Shown: positions 8,813 through 17,650 of the stretch, one piece after another
Position numbering within the stretch: position 1 is the first letter of the stretch
Layout: every line of letters starts with the position of its first letter
NCBI RefSeq assembly: GCF_014193895.1
Contig: NZ_BLZR01000001.1
Coordinates: 3,782,001 to 3,846,000 of the forward strand
Direction: 5' to 3'
DNA length: 64,000 nucleotides
DNA from: Clostridium fungisolvens
GTDB lineage: Bacteria; Bacillota; Clostridia; Clostridiales; Clostridiaceae
Notes under the pieces: model-generated
The model's input: only the letters and a program-made list of their open reading frames with translations
Databases searched by the model: none
Told to the model about the DNA's origin: nothing
Made by a program: the position numbers and the translations under genes

Positions 8813-9787
8813 CTAATATAAATGACAGGCAACTGAATGATCTTTACCTACTTCTTTTAATACAGGTGTTACCTGTGAACAAATAGGCTTAGCATATTTA
8901 CATCTATCCTTGAATCTACATCCAACTGGTGGATCTATTGGCGAAGGAGTTTCTCCTTGCAATACGATTCTTCTATTTTTACTTGCCATATCTGGGTCTG
9001 GTATAGGTATCGCTGATAATAAAGCTTGAGTATATGGATGTAATGGCTTACTATACAACTCATTACTCTCTCCTATTTCAACTAGATGACCTAAATACAT
9101 TACCCCAATTCTGTTAGAAATATGCTTAACCATAGATAAATCGTGAGCAATAAATAGGTATGTTAATCCTAAATCATGCTGTAGATCTTCAAGCATATTT
9201 ACAACTTGTGCCTGTATTGAAACGTCTAGAGCTGATATAGGTTCATCACAAACTATGAACTCTGGGTCTACTGCTAAAGCTCTAGCTATACCAATTCTTT
9301 GTCTTTGTCCACCTGAGAATTCATGTGGATATCTTGATCCATGATCTCCATTAAGACCAACTTTCTTTAAAAGATAAGTTATCTTATCATTTCTTTCACC
9401 TTTGCCAAGTAACTTTTGAGCATCAATAGCTTCACCTATTATATCTCCTACAGTCATTCTTGGGTCAAGTGATGCATATGGATCCTGGAATATCATCTGC
9501 ATCTTCTTTCTAAGAGGACGCATTTGCCCTGGACTTAGCTTAGCTATATCCTTACCATCATAAATTATTTGACCATCTGTTGGTTCATATAGTTTTATGA
9601 TTGTTCTACCTGTTGTAGTCTTACCACAACCTGATTCTCCTACAAAACCTAATGTTTCACCTTTTTTTATGCTAAAAGATACATCATCTACTGCTTTAAC
9701 ATTAGACACTTGTGTACCTAGTATACCCTTTTTTATCGGGAAATATTTCTTTAAATTCTTAACTTCTAATAAAATTTTTTCTTCCAT
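8813..9787 (-). CDS. oppF: Oligopeptide ABC transporter ATPase OppF
   Basis: 324 aa. It has Walker A GESGCGKTT (about residues 51-59), signature FSGGQRQR, Walker B FIVCDEP and a SALD D-loop. The C-terminal oligopeptide-transporter extension carries the Cys pattern seen in this subfamily (GCRFKDRCKYAKPIC then Cys near the end). It is one of two different ATPases that form the heterodimer driving peptide import. It sits ten bases after oppD. Confidence 0.93.
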   Translation of the reverse strand: MEEKILLEVKNLKKYFPIKKGILGTQVSNVKAVDDVSFSIKKGETLGFVGESGCGKTTTGRTIIKLYEPTDGQIIYDGKDIAKLSPGQMRPLRKKMQMIFQDPYASLDPRMTVGDIIGEAIDAQKLLGKGERNDKITYLLKKVGLNGDHGSRYPHEFSGGQRQRIGIARALAVDPEFIVCDEPISALDVSIQAQVVNMLEDLQHDLGLTYLFIAHDLSMVKHISNRIGVMYLGHLVEIGESNELYSKPLHPYTQALLSAIPIPDPDMASKNRRIVLQGETPSPIDPPVGCRFKDRCKYAKPICSQVTPVLKEVGKDHSVACHLY

Positions 9788-9796
9788 TTTGTCTAA

Positions 9797-10837
9797 TTAC
9801 CTCCCTGTGCCTTTTGGAGATTCTTCTACTGCTTCATCAGGTAATTTTCTTTCAACCTTTGGTGCCATTGGATGGTTTAACCAACAAGATGAATAATGAT
9901 TCTCTGATATATTAAACTTCTCAGGCATAGCCTCCATACAAATTTTCATTGCATGCTCACATCTTGGAGCGAAAGGACAACCCTTAGGAGGATTTAATAA
10001 GTCTGGTGGTGTACCTTCTATAGGTTTTAATCTTTCCTTAGTATCTAACTTTGGATTAGGAACACTATTTAAAAGGCCCCATGTATATGGATGTCTTGAT
10101 TTGTAGAATATGTCACTTGTAGTTCCGCTTTCTACTACTACTCCACCATACATAACATTTATTCTGTTACAGATATCTGCAACAACTCCCAAATCGTGAG
10201 TTATTATTATTATTGAAGTGTTTAACTTGTCCTTTAATTCCTTAAGTAATTCAAGTATTTGAGCTTGAATTGTAACGTCTAAAGCTGTAGTTGGTTCGTC
10301 AGCTATTATAAGTTTAGGGTTGCATATAAGAGACATAGCTATCATAACTCTTTGTCTCATTCCACCTGAAAACTCATGTGGGAACTGCTTAAGTCTTTTC
10401 TCTGGACTTGGAATACCTACTAAACTTAGCATTTCAATTGCTTTCTTTCTAGCTTCTTCACCAGTTATCTTTAAATGTTTTTTCAATGGCTCCATAAGTT
10501 GATCGCCTACAGTTAATACTGGGTTTAATGAAGTCATTGGATCTTGGAATATCATACTGATTTCATTTCCTCTGATCTTTTCCATTTGCTTATCTGTAAA
10601 GCTACTTATTTCTTCTCCATTAAAAACTACTTTTCCGTCTTTTACTTTTCCGCTTTCGGCAAGTAGTCTCATAATGCTCATCATAGTGATACTTTTACCA
10701 CTACCTGACTCACCAACGATTCCAAGTACTTCTCCTTTGTTTAAATGAAAAGATACCCCTCTAACCGCCTTAACTTCTCCGACATGTGTGTAGAAAGAAG
10801 TCTGTAAATTATCTATTTCAAGTATTCTTTCATGCAT
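9797..10837 (-). CDS. oppD: Oligopeptide ABC transporter ATPase OppD
   Basis: 346 aa. It has Walker A GESGSGKS (about 39-46), signature FSGGMRQRV, Walker B LIIADEPTTALD, and the C-terminal OppD/F extension with four cysteines (GCPFAPRC, KIC, SSC). It is the partner of OppF in the importer. It starts 13 bases after the end of oppC, so the two are co-translated. Confidence 0.93.
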   Translation of the reverse strand: MHERILEIDNLQTSFYTHVGEVKAVRGVSFHLNKGEVLGIVGESGSGKSITMMSIMRLLAESGKVKDGKVVFNGEEISSFTDKQMEKIRGNEISMIFQDPMTSLNPVLTVGDQLMEPLKKHLKITGEEARKKAIEMLSLVGIPSPEKRLKQFPHEFSGGMRQRVMIAMSLICNPKLIIADEPTTALDVTIQAQILELLKELKDKLNTSIIIITHDLGVVADICNRINVMYGGVVVESGTTSDIFYKSRHPYTWGLLNSVPNPKLDTKERLKPIEGTPPDLLNPPKGCPFAPRCEHAMKICMEAMPEKFNISENHYSSCWLNHPMAPKVERKLPDEAVEESPKGTGR

Positions 10838-10850
10838 TTATGTTTTCCTC

Positions 10851-11768
10851 CTACTTTCTCATCTTAGGGTCTAAGGCATCTCTTAAACCATCGCCAAGCA
10901 TATTAAACGCAAAAACTGTTATACAAATTGCTAAAGAAGGAATTAATAATTGTGATGGATGAGTTCTCATCATTTCAACAGCTTCAGAAGCTAGAGTACC
11001 CCATGATGCTTTAGGTGCAGATATACCTACCCCTACAAAGCTAAGGAATGATTCAGTGAAAATAGCTTCTGGAATTGCTAAAGTCAATGTTACTATTATA
11101 GACCCCATACTATTTGGTATAAGATGTCTAAATATTATTGCAAATGGCTTAACTCCAAGTGTTTTAGCTGCAAGTACAAATTCTTGTTCTTTTAAAGTTA
11201 AGATTTGTCCTCTTACTATTCTAGCCATAGTTGTCCACATCGATATTGTCATAGCAATAATTATACCTTTGATATCTCTTGAACCTAAAGCAACACTTAT
11301 AAGTATTACATATATTAACATTGGTATTGAGTTTAGTATATCTACTATTCTCATCATTATCATATCTACCCAGCCACCAAAGTATCCTGATATACCACCG
11401 TATACTATTCCTATTAGAACATTTAAAGCACTAGCTACGAAAGCAACTGTAAGAGAAATTCTAGCACCATATGCTACTCTAGTGAAAATATCTCTTCCGA
11501 ACTTATCAGTTCCAAATATATGAGCTGCACTTGGTCCTTTATTAGCTATGCTAAAATCCTGTGTAGAATAATCATAGTGTGAAAATATCGGAATAAAAAT
11601 AGCAGCCAAAGTCATAAGTATAATAACAGCTAGTCCCAACAAGGCTAACTTATTTTGCTTAAGTCTTCTCCATGCATCTTGTAAATATGTCATAGAAGGT
11701 CTTGCGACACCTTCTTTATCTTTCTCATTATCTGGAACTAATTCAAATAGATCCTTTGTAAATTCCAT
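10851..11768 (-). CDS. oppC: Oligopeptide ABC transporter permease OppC
   Basis: 305 aa. A hydrophilic N-terminus is followed by the first membrane helix at about residues 40-62, a periplasmic-type loop with the FGTDKFGRDIF motif, then five further helices. The cytoplasmic EAA-type loop is visible (AAKTLGVKPFAIIFRHLIPN). It forms the membrane channel with OppB. It starts 15 bases after oppB. Confidence 0.93.
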   Translation of the reverse strand: MEFTKDLFELVPDNEKDKEGVARPSMTYLQDAWRRLKQNKLALLGLAVIILMTLAAIFIPIFSHYDYSTQDFSIANKGPSAAHIFGTDKFGRDIFTRVAYGARISLTVAFVASALNVLIGIVYGGISGYFGGWVDMIMMRIVDILNSIPMLIYVILISVALGSRDIKGIIIAMTISMWTTMARIVRGQILTLKEQEFVLAAKTLGVKPFAIIFRHLIPNSMGSIIVTLTLAIPEAIFTESFLSFVGVGISAPKASWGTLASEAVEMMRTHPSQLLIPSLAICITVFAFNMLGDGLRDALDPKMRK

Positions 11769-11783
11769 TATTCCACGCCTCCA

Positions 11784-12707
11784 CTAATCTTGTATTTTAA
11801 TTCTAGGATCTACAAATCCATATAAAATATCAACAACTAAATTACATATTACTAGGAATGCACAATAGAAAATTGTTAATCCCATTATTTCAGTGTAATC
11901 TCTGTTACCAATACTTGTAACAAATTCTCTTCCTAGTCCAGGAATACCGAAAATAGATTCAACTACAAAGCTTCCTGTAAGTACTGACGCTAAAAGTGGT
12001 CCTACATAAGTAATTATTGGAATAAGCGAATTTCTAAGCGCATGTTTTACTATTACAACTCTTTGTGGTAGTCCTTTTGCTTTTGCAACTCTTATAAAAT
12101 CTTGTCTTAGTACTTCAACTAAGCTTGATCTTGATAATCTAGATACGAAAGCCATTGAGTAACCGCCTAATGCTATAGTAGGTAAAACATATGAAGAAGC
12201 TGTCTTCAAGCCTATTGCTGGGAATAATTTTAATTGTATTGCAAAGAAATAAGTTAACAATGTAGCCATAACAAAGCTTGGCACTGTTACACCTATGGTT
12301 GATATTACCATTGCAGCTCTATCCTGCCATTTGTTTTCCTTTAATGCTGAAAGGATACCTAGTAGTACTCCGAATATTAATGAAAATATAACTGAGGCTA
12401 ATCCTAATCTTGCTGAAACCGGGAAAAACTTCTTGATGATATCATTAACAGTTGTTCCTTCATACATCATAGAAGGTCCTAAATCACCTTTTGTTACAAT
12501 ACTACTAACATATGTAGTGTATTGTTGAGACATAGGTTTATCTAGTCCAAACTTCTTATTTAAGTTCTCAAGTATAGAAGGTGGTAATTTCTTTTCTCCT
12601 GTAAATGGTCCCCCTGGTATTGCTCTGATTAAAAAGAAAGTTGCTGTTATTACTATAAATATAGTAAGTAAACTTATCACAATTCTCTTTAATGTGTATT
12701 TAAACAT
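11784..12707 (-). CDS. oppB: Oligopeptide ABC transporter permease OppB
   Basis: 307 aa with six predicted membrane helices. The N-terminal helix ends in FFLIRAIPGGPF, typical of OppB/DppB, and the EAA loop is present (VAKAKGLPQRVVIVKHALRN). It is the first gene of the opp operon. A sigma-A promoter at 12880-12908 would give a leader of about 166 bases, which contains a GC-rich patch and an imperfect palindrome. Confidence 0.93.
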   Translation of the reverse strand: MFKYTLKRIVISLLTIFIVITATFFLIRAIPGGPFTGEKKLPPSILENLNKKFGLDKPMSQQYTTYVSSIVTKGDLGPSMMYEGTTVNDIIKKFFPVSARLGLASVIFSLIFGVLLGILSALKENKWQDRAAMVISTIGVTVPSFVMATLLTYFFAIQLKLFPAIGLKTASSYVLPTIALGGYSMAFVSRLSRSSLVEVLRQDFIRVAKAKGLPQRVVIVKHALRNSLIPIITYVGPLLASVLTGSFVVESIFGIPGLGREFVTSIGNRDYTEIMGLTIFYCAFLVICNLVVDILYGFVDPRIKIQD

Positions 12708-12789
12708 TTTTTAAGTCCCCCTTTAAATATGTTTATAACTTCTAATTTCTTACTAAATCTCTATTATGTACTAATTTTCTACTTTTTCA

Positions 12790-12818
12790 ATACAAAGTAA
12801 TCAACTATTATTTTGTAT
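12790..12818. promoter_or_regulatory. Imperfect palindrome in the opp leader
   Basis: ATACAAAGTAAT (12790-12801) and ATTATTTTGTAT (12807-12818) form a 12-base inverted repeat with one mismatch inside the opp leader. It is followed upstream by a GC-rich patch (12821-12849) that stands out in an otherwise AT-only region. It could be an operator or a leader hairpin. No regulator is recognised. Confidence 0.35.
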
Positions 12819-12879
12819 CACCTGTCCCCCGACTAACATCTCCTCGTTCATTGTTATTTTTCTTAAGTTTATATAAAAA

Positions 12880-12908
12880 ATTATAGTTACAAATTATCAT
12901 TTTGTAAA
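12880..12908 (-). promoter_or_regulatory. Sigma-A promoter of the opp operon
   Basis: On the minus strand, TTTACA (12903-12908) and TATAAT (12880-12885) are spaced by 17 bases. The start is expected near 12873. Confidence 0.7.
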
Positions 12909-13350
12909 TAGTTTTTTGAATTTATTATTAAATGTTAATTTTGGCATGTATTTTTTTATTCTTTTACTATAAGCTATCTAATTTGGCAGCAAGTAAACAT
13001 TTTCAAAGGCAATTTTTTTCCAATTTTATAATAAATATCAGCTACCAATCAATTAAATTTGCTAGACTTATAACAAATTTATTAAACTGTTAATTAATTA
13101 GTATATAAATTTAAAATTAACAATTTTTATTTTTATTATATATTTATTAGTTCACTCATAAAAACTTTATCCATATAATGGATGAAACTAAGTGCAAACG
13201 TCAAAAAATTTGTTTATCGCTAAAAAATTCATAACATAAATTTATTTAAATTAAAATAATTATTTAAATATTTCAATTATATGTATTTTCTTTTTTCACT
13301 CTATCTATTTTATAATTTATAAATTTTTCACCAATGATTTTTAGTCAAAA
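12909..13350. other. AT-rich intergenic region
   Basis: About 440 bases of very AT-rich DNA between the opp promoter and the hairpin at 13352-13406. I find no convincing gene, RNA or promoter in it. Confidence 0.5.
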
Positions 13351-13351
13351 C

Positions 13352-13406
13352 AAAAAAAAGATAAATTGCCAAATTGATAAAAGCAACTTCAATCTGGTAA
13401 TTCATC
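13352..13406 (-). terminator. Orphan intrinsic terminator
   Basis: Eighteen-base arms (13360-13377 and 13389-13406) pair at 17 positions on the minus strand, counting G-U, and are followed by eight T residues. No known gene ends here: the tRNA-Trp upstream has its own terminator at 13511-13545. It may end an unrecognised small RNA, or act as a backstop. Confidence 0.7.
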
Positions 13407-13510
13407 TGTATATTAGGTGTATTCACAATTAAGCATTTAATTTTCTATATTAAATAGTATGTATCTCTTGGATTAAATTGTATCTTAGGCAATTAGTTTT
13501 TTATATACAC

Positions 13511-13545
13511 AAAAAAAGACTAGTAGAAAATTAATTCTACTAGTC
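13511..13545 (-). terminator. Terminator after tRNA-Trp
   Basis: Perfect 11-base stem GACTAGTAGAA / TTCTACTAGTC with a six-base loop and seven T residues on the minus strand. It begins only four bases from the tRNA 3' end. Confidence 0.9.
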
Positions 13546-13548
13546 TTT

Positions 13549-13624
13549 TGGCAGGGGCAATAGGGATCGAACCCATAACCTACGGTTTTGGAGACCGCCA
13601 CTCTACCAGTTGAGCTATACCCCT
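13549..13624 (-). tRNA. tRNA-Trp (anticodon CCA), second copy
   Basis: 76 bases with encoded CCA and the same anticodon loop as the copy at 6826-6901. The only two differences fall on one base pair of the T stem. Confidence 0.97.
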
Positions 13625-13726
13625 TCGAACAAATATGATTATATAACATTCTTTAAAATAACGCAACATTTTTTTGTACTTATTTTTATATATAGATGAG
13701 CCACTACATAATTAAATTTATATTTT

Positions 13727-13771
13727 AAAAAGGTATCTTATAATAACATATGTGATTATAAGATACCTTTT
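13727..13771 (-). terminator. Terminator after the CBS-ACT gene
   Basis: Stem AAAAGGTATCTTATAAT / ATTATAAGATACCTTTT with a ten-base loop. The A and T flanks make it usable in both directions. Confidence 0.85.
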
Positions 13772-13884
13772 AAGAAAAAGTTATATTTAAATTTTCGATT
13801 TACACTATAATATATATTTAAGATTCTATACTACACTCTAAGATCATTTGATTAGATTTAAAATCAGAAGAACCAAATCATCTA

Positions 13885-14505
13885 CTAGACTACCTTAAAC
13901 CCTGCAGCCTTAACTTTTTCTTTAATTATCTCTAAATTCTTAGTCTTCATTCTTACAACTATTTCTCTTACATCTGTAACACTTTTTGGATCTATTACAA
14001 CAAAACTGATTATATCAGCTTGATTTTCTGTAAGTATTTTTGATAACCTTGATATTTGTCCAGGAACATCATAAGCAGTAACTGCCATTCTTTCACCTTT
14101 GTTAAGTCCAAATACATTAGTATACTGTTCAAACACGGCATGATGAGTTAAAATACCTACAAACTTATCAAACTCATCAACAACTGCGACAAAGGAAACA
14201 TGAGTTTCTTCTAGTAATCCTACTGCTTTCTCAACTTCTTCATAAAGATTTATCTTAGGTATGCTTTTTGTTAGTAGGTGAGATACTGAGAAGTCTTCCA
14301 ATAAACTCTTCTTATCAGCACCTTTTTCAAAATAAAACTTATAAATAATGTCTTGTGCTATTGATCCTTTAAAATATTCTCCATCAACAACAGGAATTGA
14401 TAAAAATTTATTTTGATCCATTATCTCTAAGGCTCTTCCTATTGTTGTATCAGATGTGACTGTTATTAAATCTTTTTTTGGCAATATTATAGTTTTTACT
14501 AGCAT
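13885..14505 (-). CDS. CBS-pair and ACT domain protein
   Basis: 206 aa, cytosolic. It has two CBS motifs (about residues 7-60 and 72-130), each with the usual D-T/V-x-x-A-x-x-x-M or E-x-A-V-x-x-L core and a strand-turn VVD segment. An ACT-like domain follows (about 138-205, beginning AYDVPGQISRLSKILTENQ). This layout resembles AcuB-type proteins and suggests a sensor of an adenine nucleotide plus a second small ligand, perhaps an amino acid. No catalytic domain is present, so it should act on a partner protein. It stands alone, with a GGGGGAG ribosome binding site. Confidence 0.8.
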   Translation of the reverse strand: MLVKTIILPKKDLITVTSDTTIGRALEIMDQNKFLSIPVVDGEYFKGSIAQDIIYKFYFEKGADKKSLLEDFSVSHLLTKSIPKINLYEEVEKAVGLLEETHVSFVAVVDEFDKFVGILTHHAVFEQYTNVFGLNKGERMAVTAYDVPGQISRLSKILTENQADIISFVVIDPKSVTDVREIVVRMKTKNLEIIKEKVKAAGFKVV

Positions 14506-14780
14506 AGTCTCTCCCCCTCGATTTCCTTATATATATATTATAAGCCATTTATTACGGTAATTATATATGATTTTTAAAAATTATCCAATAATTAAAAAAA
14601 TTCTTTCATTTTATTATATTATGCCGAGTTTTATAAGTAATCCATAAAATTTATCATCACCTATTGGAAAAACATTATCCAAATTCACTAATAATTTTAT
14701 AAACTTTACTATTATTCTTCTTAAATTATAAATAATTCATCACAGCTTCATAAATAATACTTGTTCAATAATAGACAATA
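14506..14780. other. AT-rich intergenic region
   Basis: No gene or clear structure seen. It should hold the promoter of the CBS-ACT gene. Confidence 0.5.
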
Positions 14781-14819
14781 AAAAAAGTTATAAATATATA
14801 AAAATACTTATAACTTTTT
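14781..14819 (-). terminator. Terminator overlapping a stop codon
   Basis: Arms AAAAAAGTTATAA and TTATAACTTTTT. The right arm contains the stop codon of the gene at 14808-15731. Confidence 0.75.
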
Positions 14820-15731
14820 ATTTAATCCCTTAAATTTTAGACTTATATTTTCTAAATAATATCTATATTGATCATCATATTGAGGTATCTTAATCTGCAT
14901 TTGATAATAGGATGCTCCATTTATCTTACTGATAAACTCATTAAATTTAGCCTGATCACTATATAATATTAAAGTTTTACTTGCTGATTCCCCAAGCATT
15001 TTTTTATAATCATCAATTTTAGTTAAATCCGTGAGTTTTATAACATCGACGCCTAAATACTTAGTAAGATAATCTAAGTCTTCATCTGTTGTATATATAG
15101 TATATCCATTTAGAGCACTTATGGAATCCTTCACATCTTTACTATCTTTATCTAGTTCTGATATCATCTCTTCGTAATTCTCTTCATAGAAATCCCTGTT
15201 TTTCGGATCTTTATCTTGAATTGAACTTTTTATGTTATAAAGCATAATTTTATATTCGTCAGGACTTAACCAATAATAAGGATTTATTTTTATATCATAC
15301 CCTGCTATATTCTGAGACTTTATATAGTTCAATGTTTTAGTTCCTCTAGAAAGATTAACAATACCTACTTTTCCTTTTTTTAAACCATCTATAAAATCAT
15401 TTATCCAAGGCTCAGAACTAGATCCCATATATAAAAGCAGATCATATTTTGAAACATTATCCAAAGAATCATTTGTAAACTTAAAGTTTAGACTGTCAAA
15501 GTTATTATTAAACATGTATGTTACATTGTGTTTATCTTTTACCAGTTGTTTAGTTGCAGAATAAATAAACTTATTTGTAGTTATTATGTTTAAATATGTA
15601 TCCCGTTGTTCTACATCATCATTTATTGTATTAACTACCTTTGGCTTATAATATGTGCTTATAAATATGAAAAAAATTATATTGATACCTATCAATACAA
15701 AAGTGAACTTTTTCATATCAAATTTTTTCAT
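14808..15731 (-). CDS. Membrane-anchored TroA/ZnuA-like protein lacking metal ligands
   Basis: 307 aa. It aligns along its length with the zinc-binding protein at 100-996: NPYYWLSPDEYK matches DPHIWLSLKNAE, DRDFYEENYEEM-like segments match, and LYSDQAKFNEF matches FSEQLASPKV. Every expected ligand is changed: EPHDFEP has no His counterpart, DPHIW is NPYYW, and GHEAFGYL is TTDEDLDYL. The N-terminus is an uncleaved membrane segment (about residues 10-28) without a lipobox Cys. It may be a scaffold, regulator or binder of another ligand. The start is supported by GAGGTGG before the ATG. It is transcribed divergently from the HD-GYP gene. Confidence 0.75.
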   Translation of the reverse strand: MKKFDMKKFTFVLIGINIIFFIFISTYYKPKVVNTINDDVEQRDTYLNIITTNKFIYSATKQLVKDKHNVTYMFNNNFDSLNFKFTNDSLDNVSKYDLLLYMGSSSEPWINDFIDGLKKGKVGIVNLSRGTKTLNYIKSQNIAGYDIKINPYYWLSPDEYKIMLYNIKSSIQDKDPKNRDFYEENYEEMISELDKDSKDVKDSISALNGYTIYTTDEDLDYLTKYLGVDVIKLTDLTKIDDYKKMLGESASKTLILYSDQAKFNEFISKINGASYYQMQIKIPQYDDQYRYYLENISLKFKGLNKKL

Positions 15732-15808
15732 TACGCCACCTCACTTTTATCTATTCTTTATTTTATATCTAATTTAATATAAATTCAAATATTAATGTTA
15801 CTTTCTTA

Positions 15809-15837
15809 ATGACATTATTGTCAAATTATGATAAAAT
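15809..15837 (+). promoter_or_regulatory. Promoter of the HD-GYP gene
   Basis: ATGACA (15809-15814) and TAAAAT (15832-15837) with a 17-base spacer. The start near 15844 fits the translation start at 15872 and argues against an ATG within the promoter. Confidence 0.55.
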
Positions 15838-15871
15838 AATATTCGACATTTTTCTTAACGAGGTAAGCATT

Positions 15872-17107
15872 ATGCAAGTTTCAATCGATACTATAATACC
15901 TGCTTTATCAATAACAGTATCTCTAGCGGAGAAGTCCGTTGAAAAGGTTGTTAGAGAGAACTTAAATGGGGTAACAATCCAAGACATCGTATTTGATGAT
16001 TATACATATCATTCAAAGCGAGCTGCATATATAGCTTTAGAACTTGGAAATGCCTTGCAGCTAGACGAAGATACTTATAAAGATCTATATATGTGTTCAT
16101 TGTTACATGACATAGGCTATGGAAATGTATTATATAAAAATTATTCAGTTGATGAAATAATAGGTATTCATTGTCTAGAAGGTTCAAATATAGTAAAACA
16201 TATCCCAAAGATATGTTACCTTTCCGACGCAATACTTTATCATCACGAGCACTGGGATGGAAATGGAGTCTTTCAGAAAAAAGAAACTGAGATACCCATA
16301 ATTAGTCAGATACTTAGAATGAGTGATATAATAGACTCAGAGTACAATACCCACGCTCCATATTTTGAACAAAAGGACAAAATAAAAGGCTTAATTTCAG
16401 ATAATGTTAACAGAATTTTTTCACAGCATATCTACGAAGCCTTTCTTAAAATTAGTTCTGCTGATGAATTTTGGTTAAACCTTGAAAACAATAGATATCT
16501 AGATTTGGTCATAAAACATCTAATTCCACCTATAGACATAAAGCTAAACATGCAGGAATTAATAAACATAGGTGAAATATTTGCTGATATGATAGACGCT
16601 AAAAGTGAATTTACCGCTATGCACTCACGTGGTATTGCTGAACTTGCATATATGGTTTCTAAGCATATTGGGTATGATGATGAAAAATGCCTAAAAATGA
16701 AGCTTGCTGGGCTTTTTCACGATATCGGAAAGCTTGCTATACCATCAAAAATTTTAGACAAGAACGGCCCACTGGATGGTGACGAATTTTCAAGAATAAA
16801 ATCTCATGCTTATTTTACTAGATTGATATTAGATTCAATGGATGGTATAGAGGAGATAAGTAATTGGGCTTCTAATCACCATGAAAAACTAAATGGAAAC
16901 GGCTATCCTAGAGGGATAAGCGGTGATTTACTATCCGAAGAATGTAGGGTCATGGCAGTTTGCGATATATATCAAGCTCTTACTGAAGACAGACCTTACC
17001 GTAAAGGAATGAATAAAGATATGGCATTTTGCATCCTTGATACTATGGTTGAAGATGGATCAATATGCAAGATCGCAGTAGAAAATTTAAAAAATGCTCT
17101 TGGGTAA
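15872..17107 (+). CDS. Double HD-GYP domain phosphohydrolase
   Basis: 411 aa. Two HD modules in tandem. The first has HDIGYGN (about residue 78) and HHEHWDGNGVF (about 123), keeping the His/Asp metal ligands but with GVF in place of GYP. The second has HDIGKLAIP (about 282) and HHEKLNGNGYPRG (about 335), a canonical HD-GYP. No receiver, PAS or membrane domain is present. HD-GYP enzymes hydrolyse cyclic di-GMP or related dinucleotides. The start is ATG 15872 with GAGGT upstream; the longer frame from 15809 begins inside the promoter. A terminator overlaps the stop codon. Confidence 0.85.
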   Translation: MQVSIDTIIPALSITVSLAEKSVEKVVRENLNGVTIQDIVFDDYTYHSKRAAYIALELGNALQLDEDTYKDLYMCSLLHDIGYGNVLYKNYSVDEIIGIHCLEGSNIVKHIPKICYLSDAILYHHEHWDGNGVFQKKETEIPIISQILRMSDIIDSEYNTHAPYFEQKDKIKGLISDNVNRIFSQHIYEAFLKISSADEFWLNLENNRYLDLVIKHLIPPIDIKLNMQELINIGEIFADMIDAKSEFTAMHSRGIAELAYMVSKHIGYDDEKCLKMKLAGLFHDIGKLAIPSKILDKNGPLDGDEFSRIKSHAYFTRLILDSMDGIEEISNWASNHHEKLNGNGYPRGISGDLLSEECRVMAVCDIYQALTEDRPYRKGMNKDMAFCILDTMVEDGSICKIAVENLKNALG

Positions 17108-17130
17108 TCGTTAGATTACCTTTTCTTTTT
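17103..17130 (+). terminator. Terminator overlapping the HD-GYP stop codon
   Basis: GGTAATC / GATTACC with a GTTA loop, then TTTTCTTTTT. The stem includes the TAA stop. Confidence 0.8.
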
Positions 17131-17188
17131 ATAAATTATTGGTTAGAATAATAAAAGTAAAAGGTTTTATTCTCGAAAGGAGATTATT

Positions 17189-17650
17189 ATGGAATTTATA
17201 ATTAATTCTGTTGATAATACTATTGAGCTCGGAAAAAAAATAGGTTCTATGTGTAATCCAGGTGATATCTTTTGTCTTACCGGTGACTTAGGTACAGGAA
17301 AGACTCATATAACTAAAGGTATAGCTGAAGGTCTTAATGTTCAAGAACACATAACTAGCCCTACTTTTAACATTGTTAATGAGTACCATAGTGGCAGACT
17401 ATCTTTATTTCATTTTGATGTATATAGAGTATCAGATCCTGATGAAATATATGAAATAGGATTTGATGAATATATATTTGGAAATGGCGTAAGTGTTATA
17501 GAATGGGCCAATTACATAGAAGAACTTATCCCTAATCAGTTTGTTCATATAAAATTAGAAAAACTTCCTGATAAGGAAGACAGCTCAAGAAAAGTAACAA
17601 TAAAATATTTCGGAAATAGATATGATTATCTTAAGGAGTTAAGTATATGA
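17189..17650 (+). CDS. tsaE: tRNA t6A biosynthesis ATPase TsaE
   Basis: 153 aa, the normal length. It has Walker A GDLGTGKTH (about residues 31-39), TSPTFNIVNEY and the HFDVYRV segment typical of TsaE/YjeE. It is the ATPase that resets the TsaB-TsaD complex during threonylcarbamoylation of A37 in ANN-decoding tRNAs. A strong AAGGAG ribosome binding site precedes the ATG. Its last four bases (ATGA) overlap the start of tsaB. The tsaC-type partner, sua5, is at 60365-61414; tsaD is not in the window. Confidence 0.93.
   Translation: MEFIINSVDNTIELGKKIGSMCNPGDIFCLTGDLGTGKTHITKGIAEGLNVQEHITSPTFNIVNEYHSGRLSLFHFDVYRVSDPDEIYEIGFDEYIFGNGVSVIEWANYIEELIPNQFVHIKLEKLPDKEDSSRKVTIKYFGNRYDYLKELSI

Noticed and set aside
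11056..11523. 155-residue plus-strand frame inside oppC
   Set aside because: Antisense to a well-supported permease gene, no ribosome binding site, composition is a mirror of membrane helices.
12760..12790. CodY-like box in the opp leader
   Set aside because: AATTTTCTACTTTTT matches only the left half of the CodY consensus; chance is likely in this composition.
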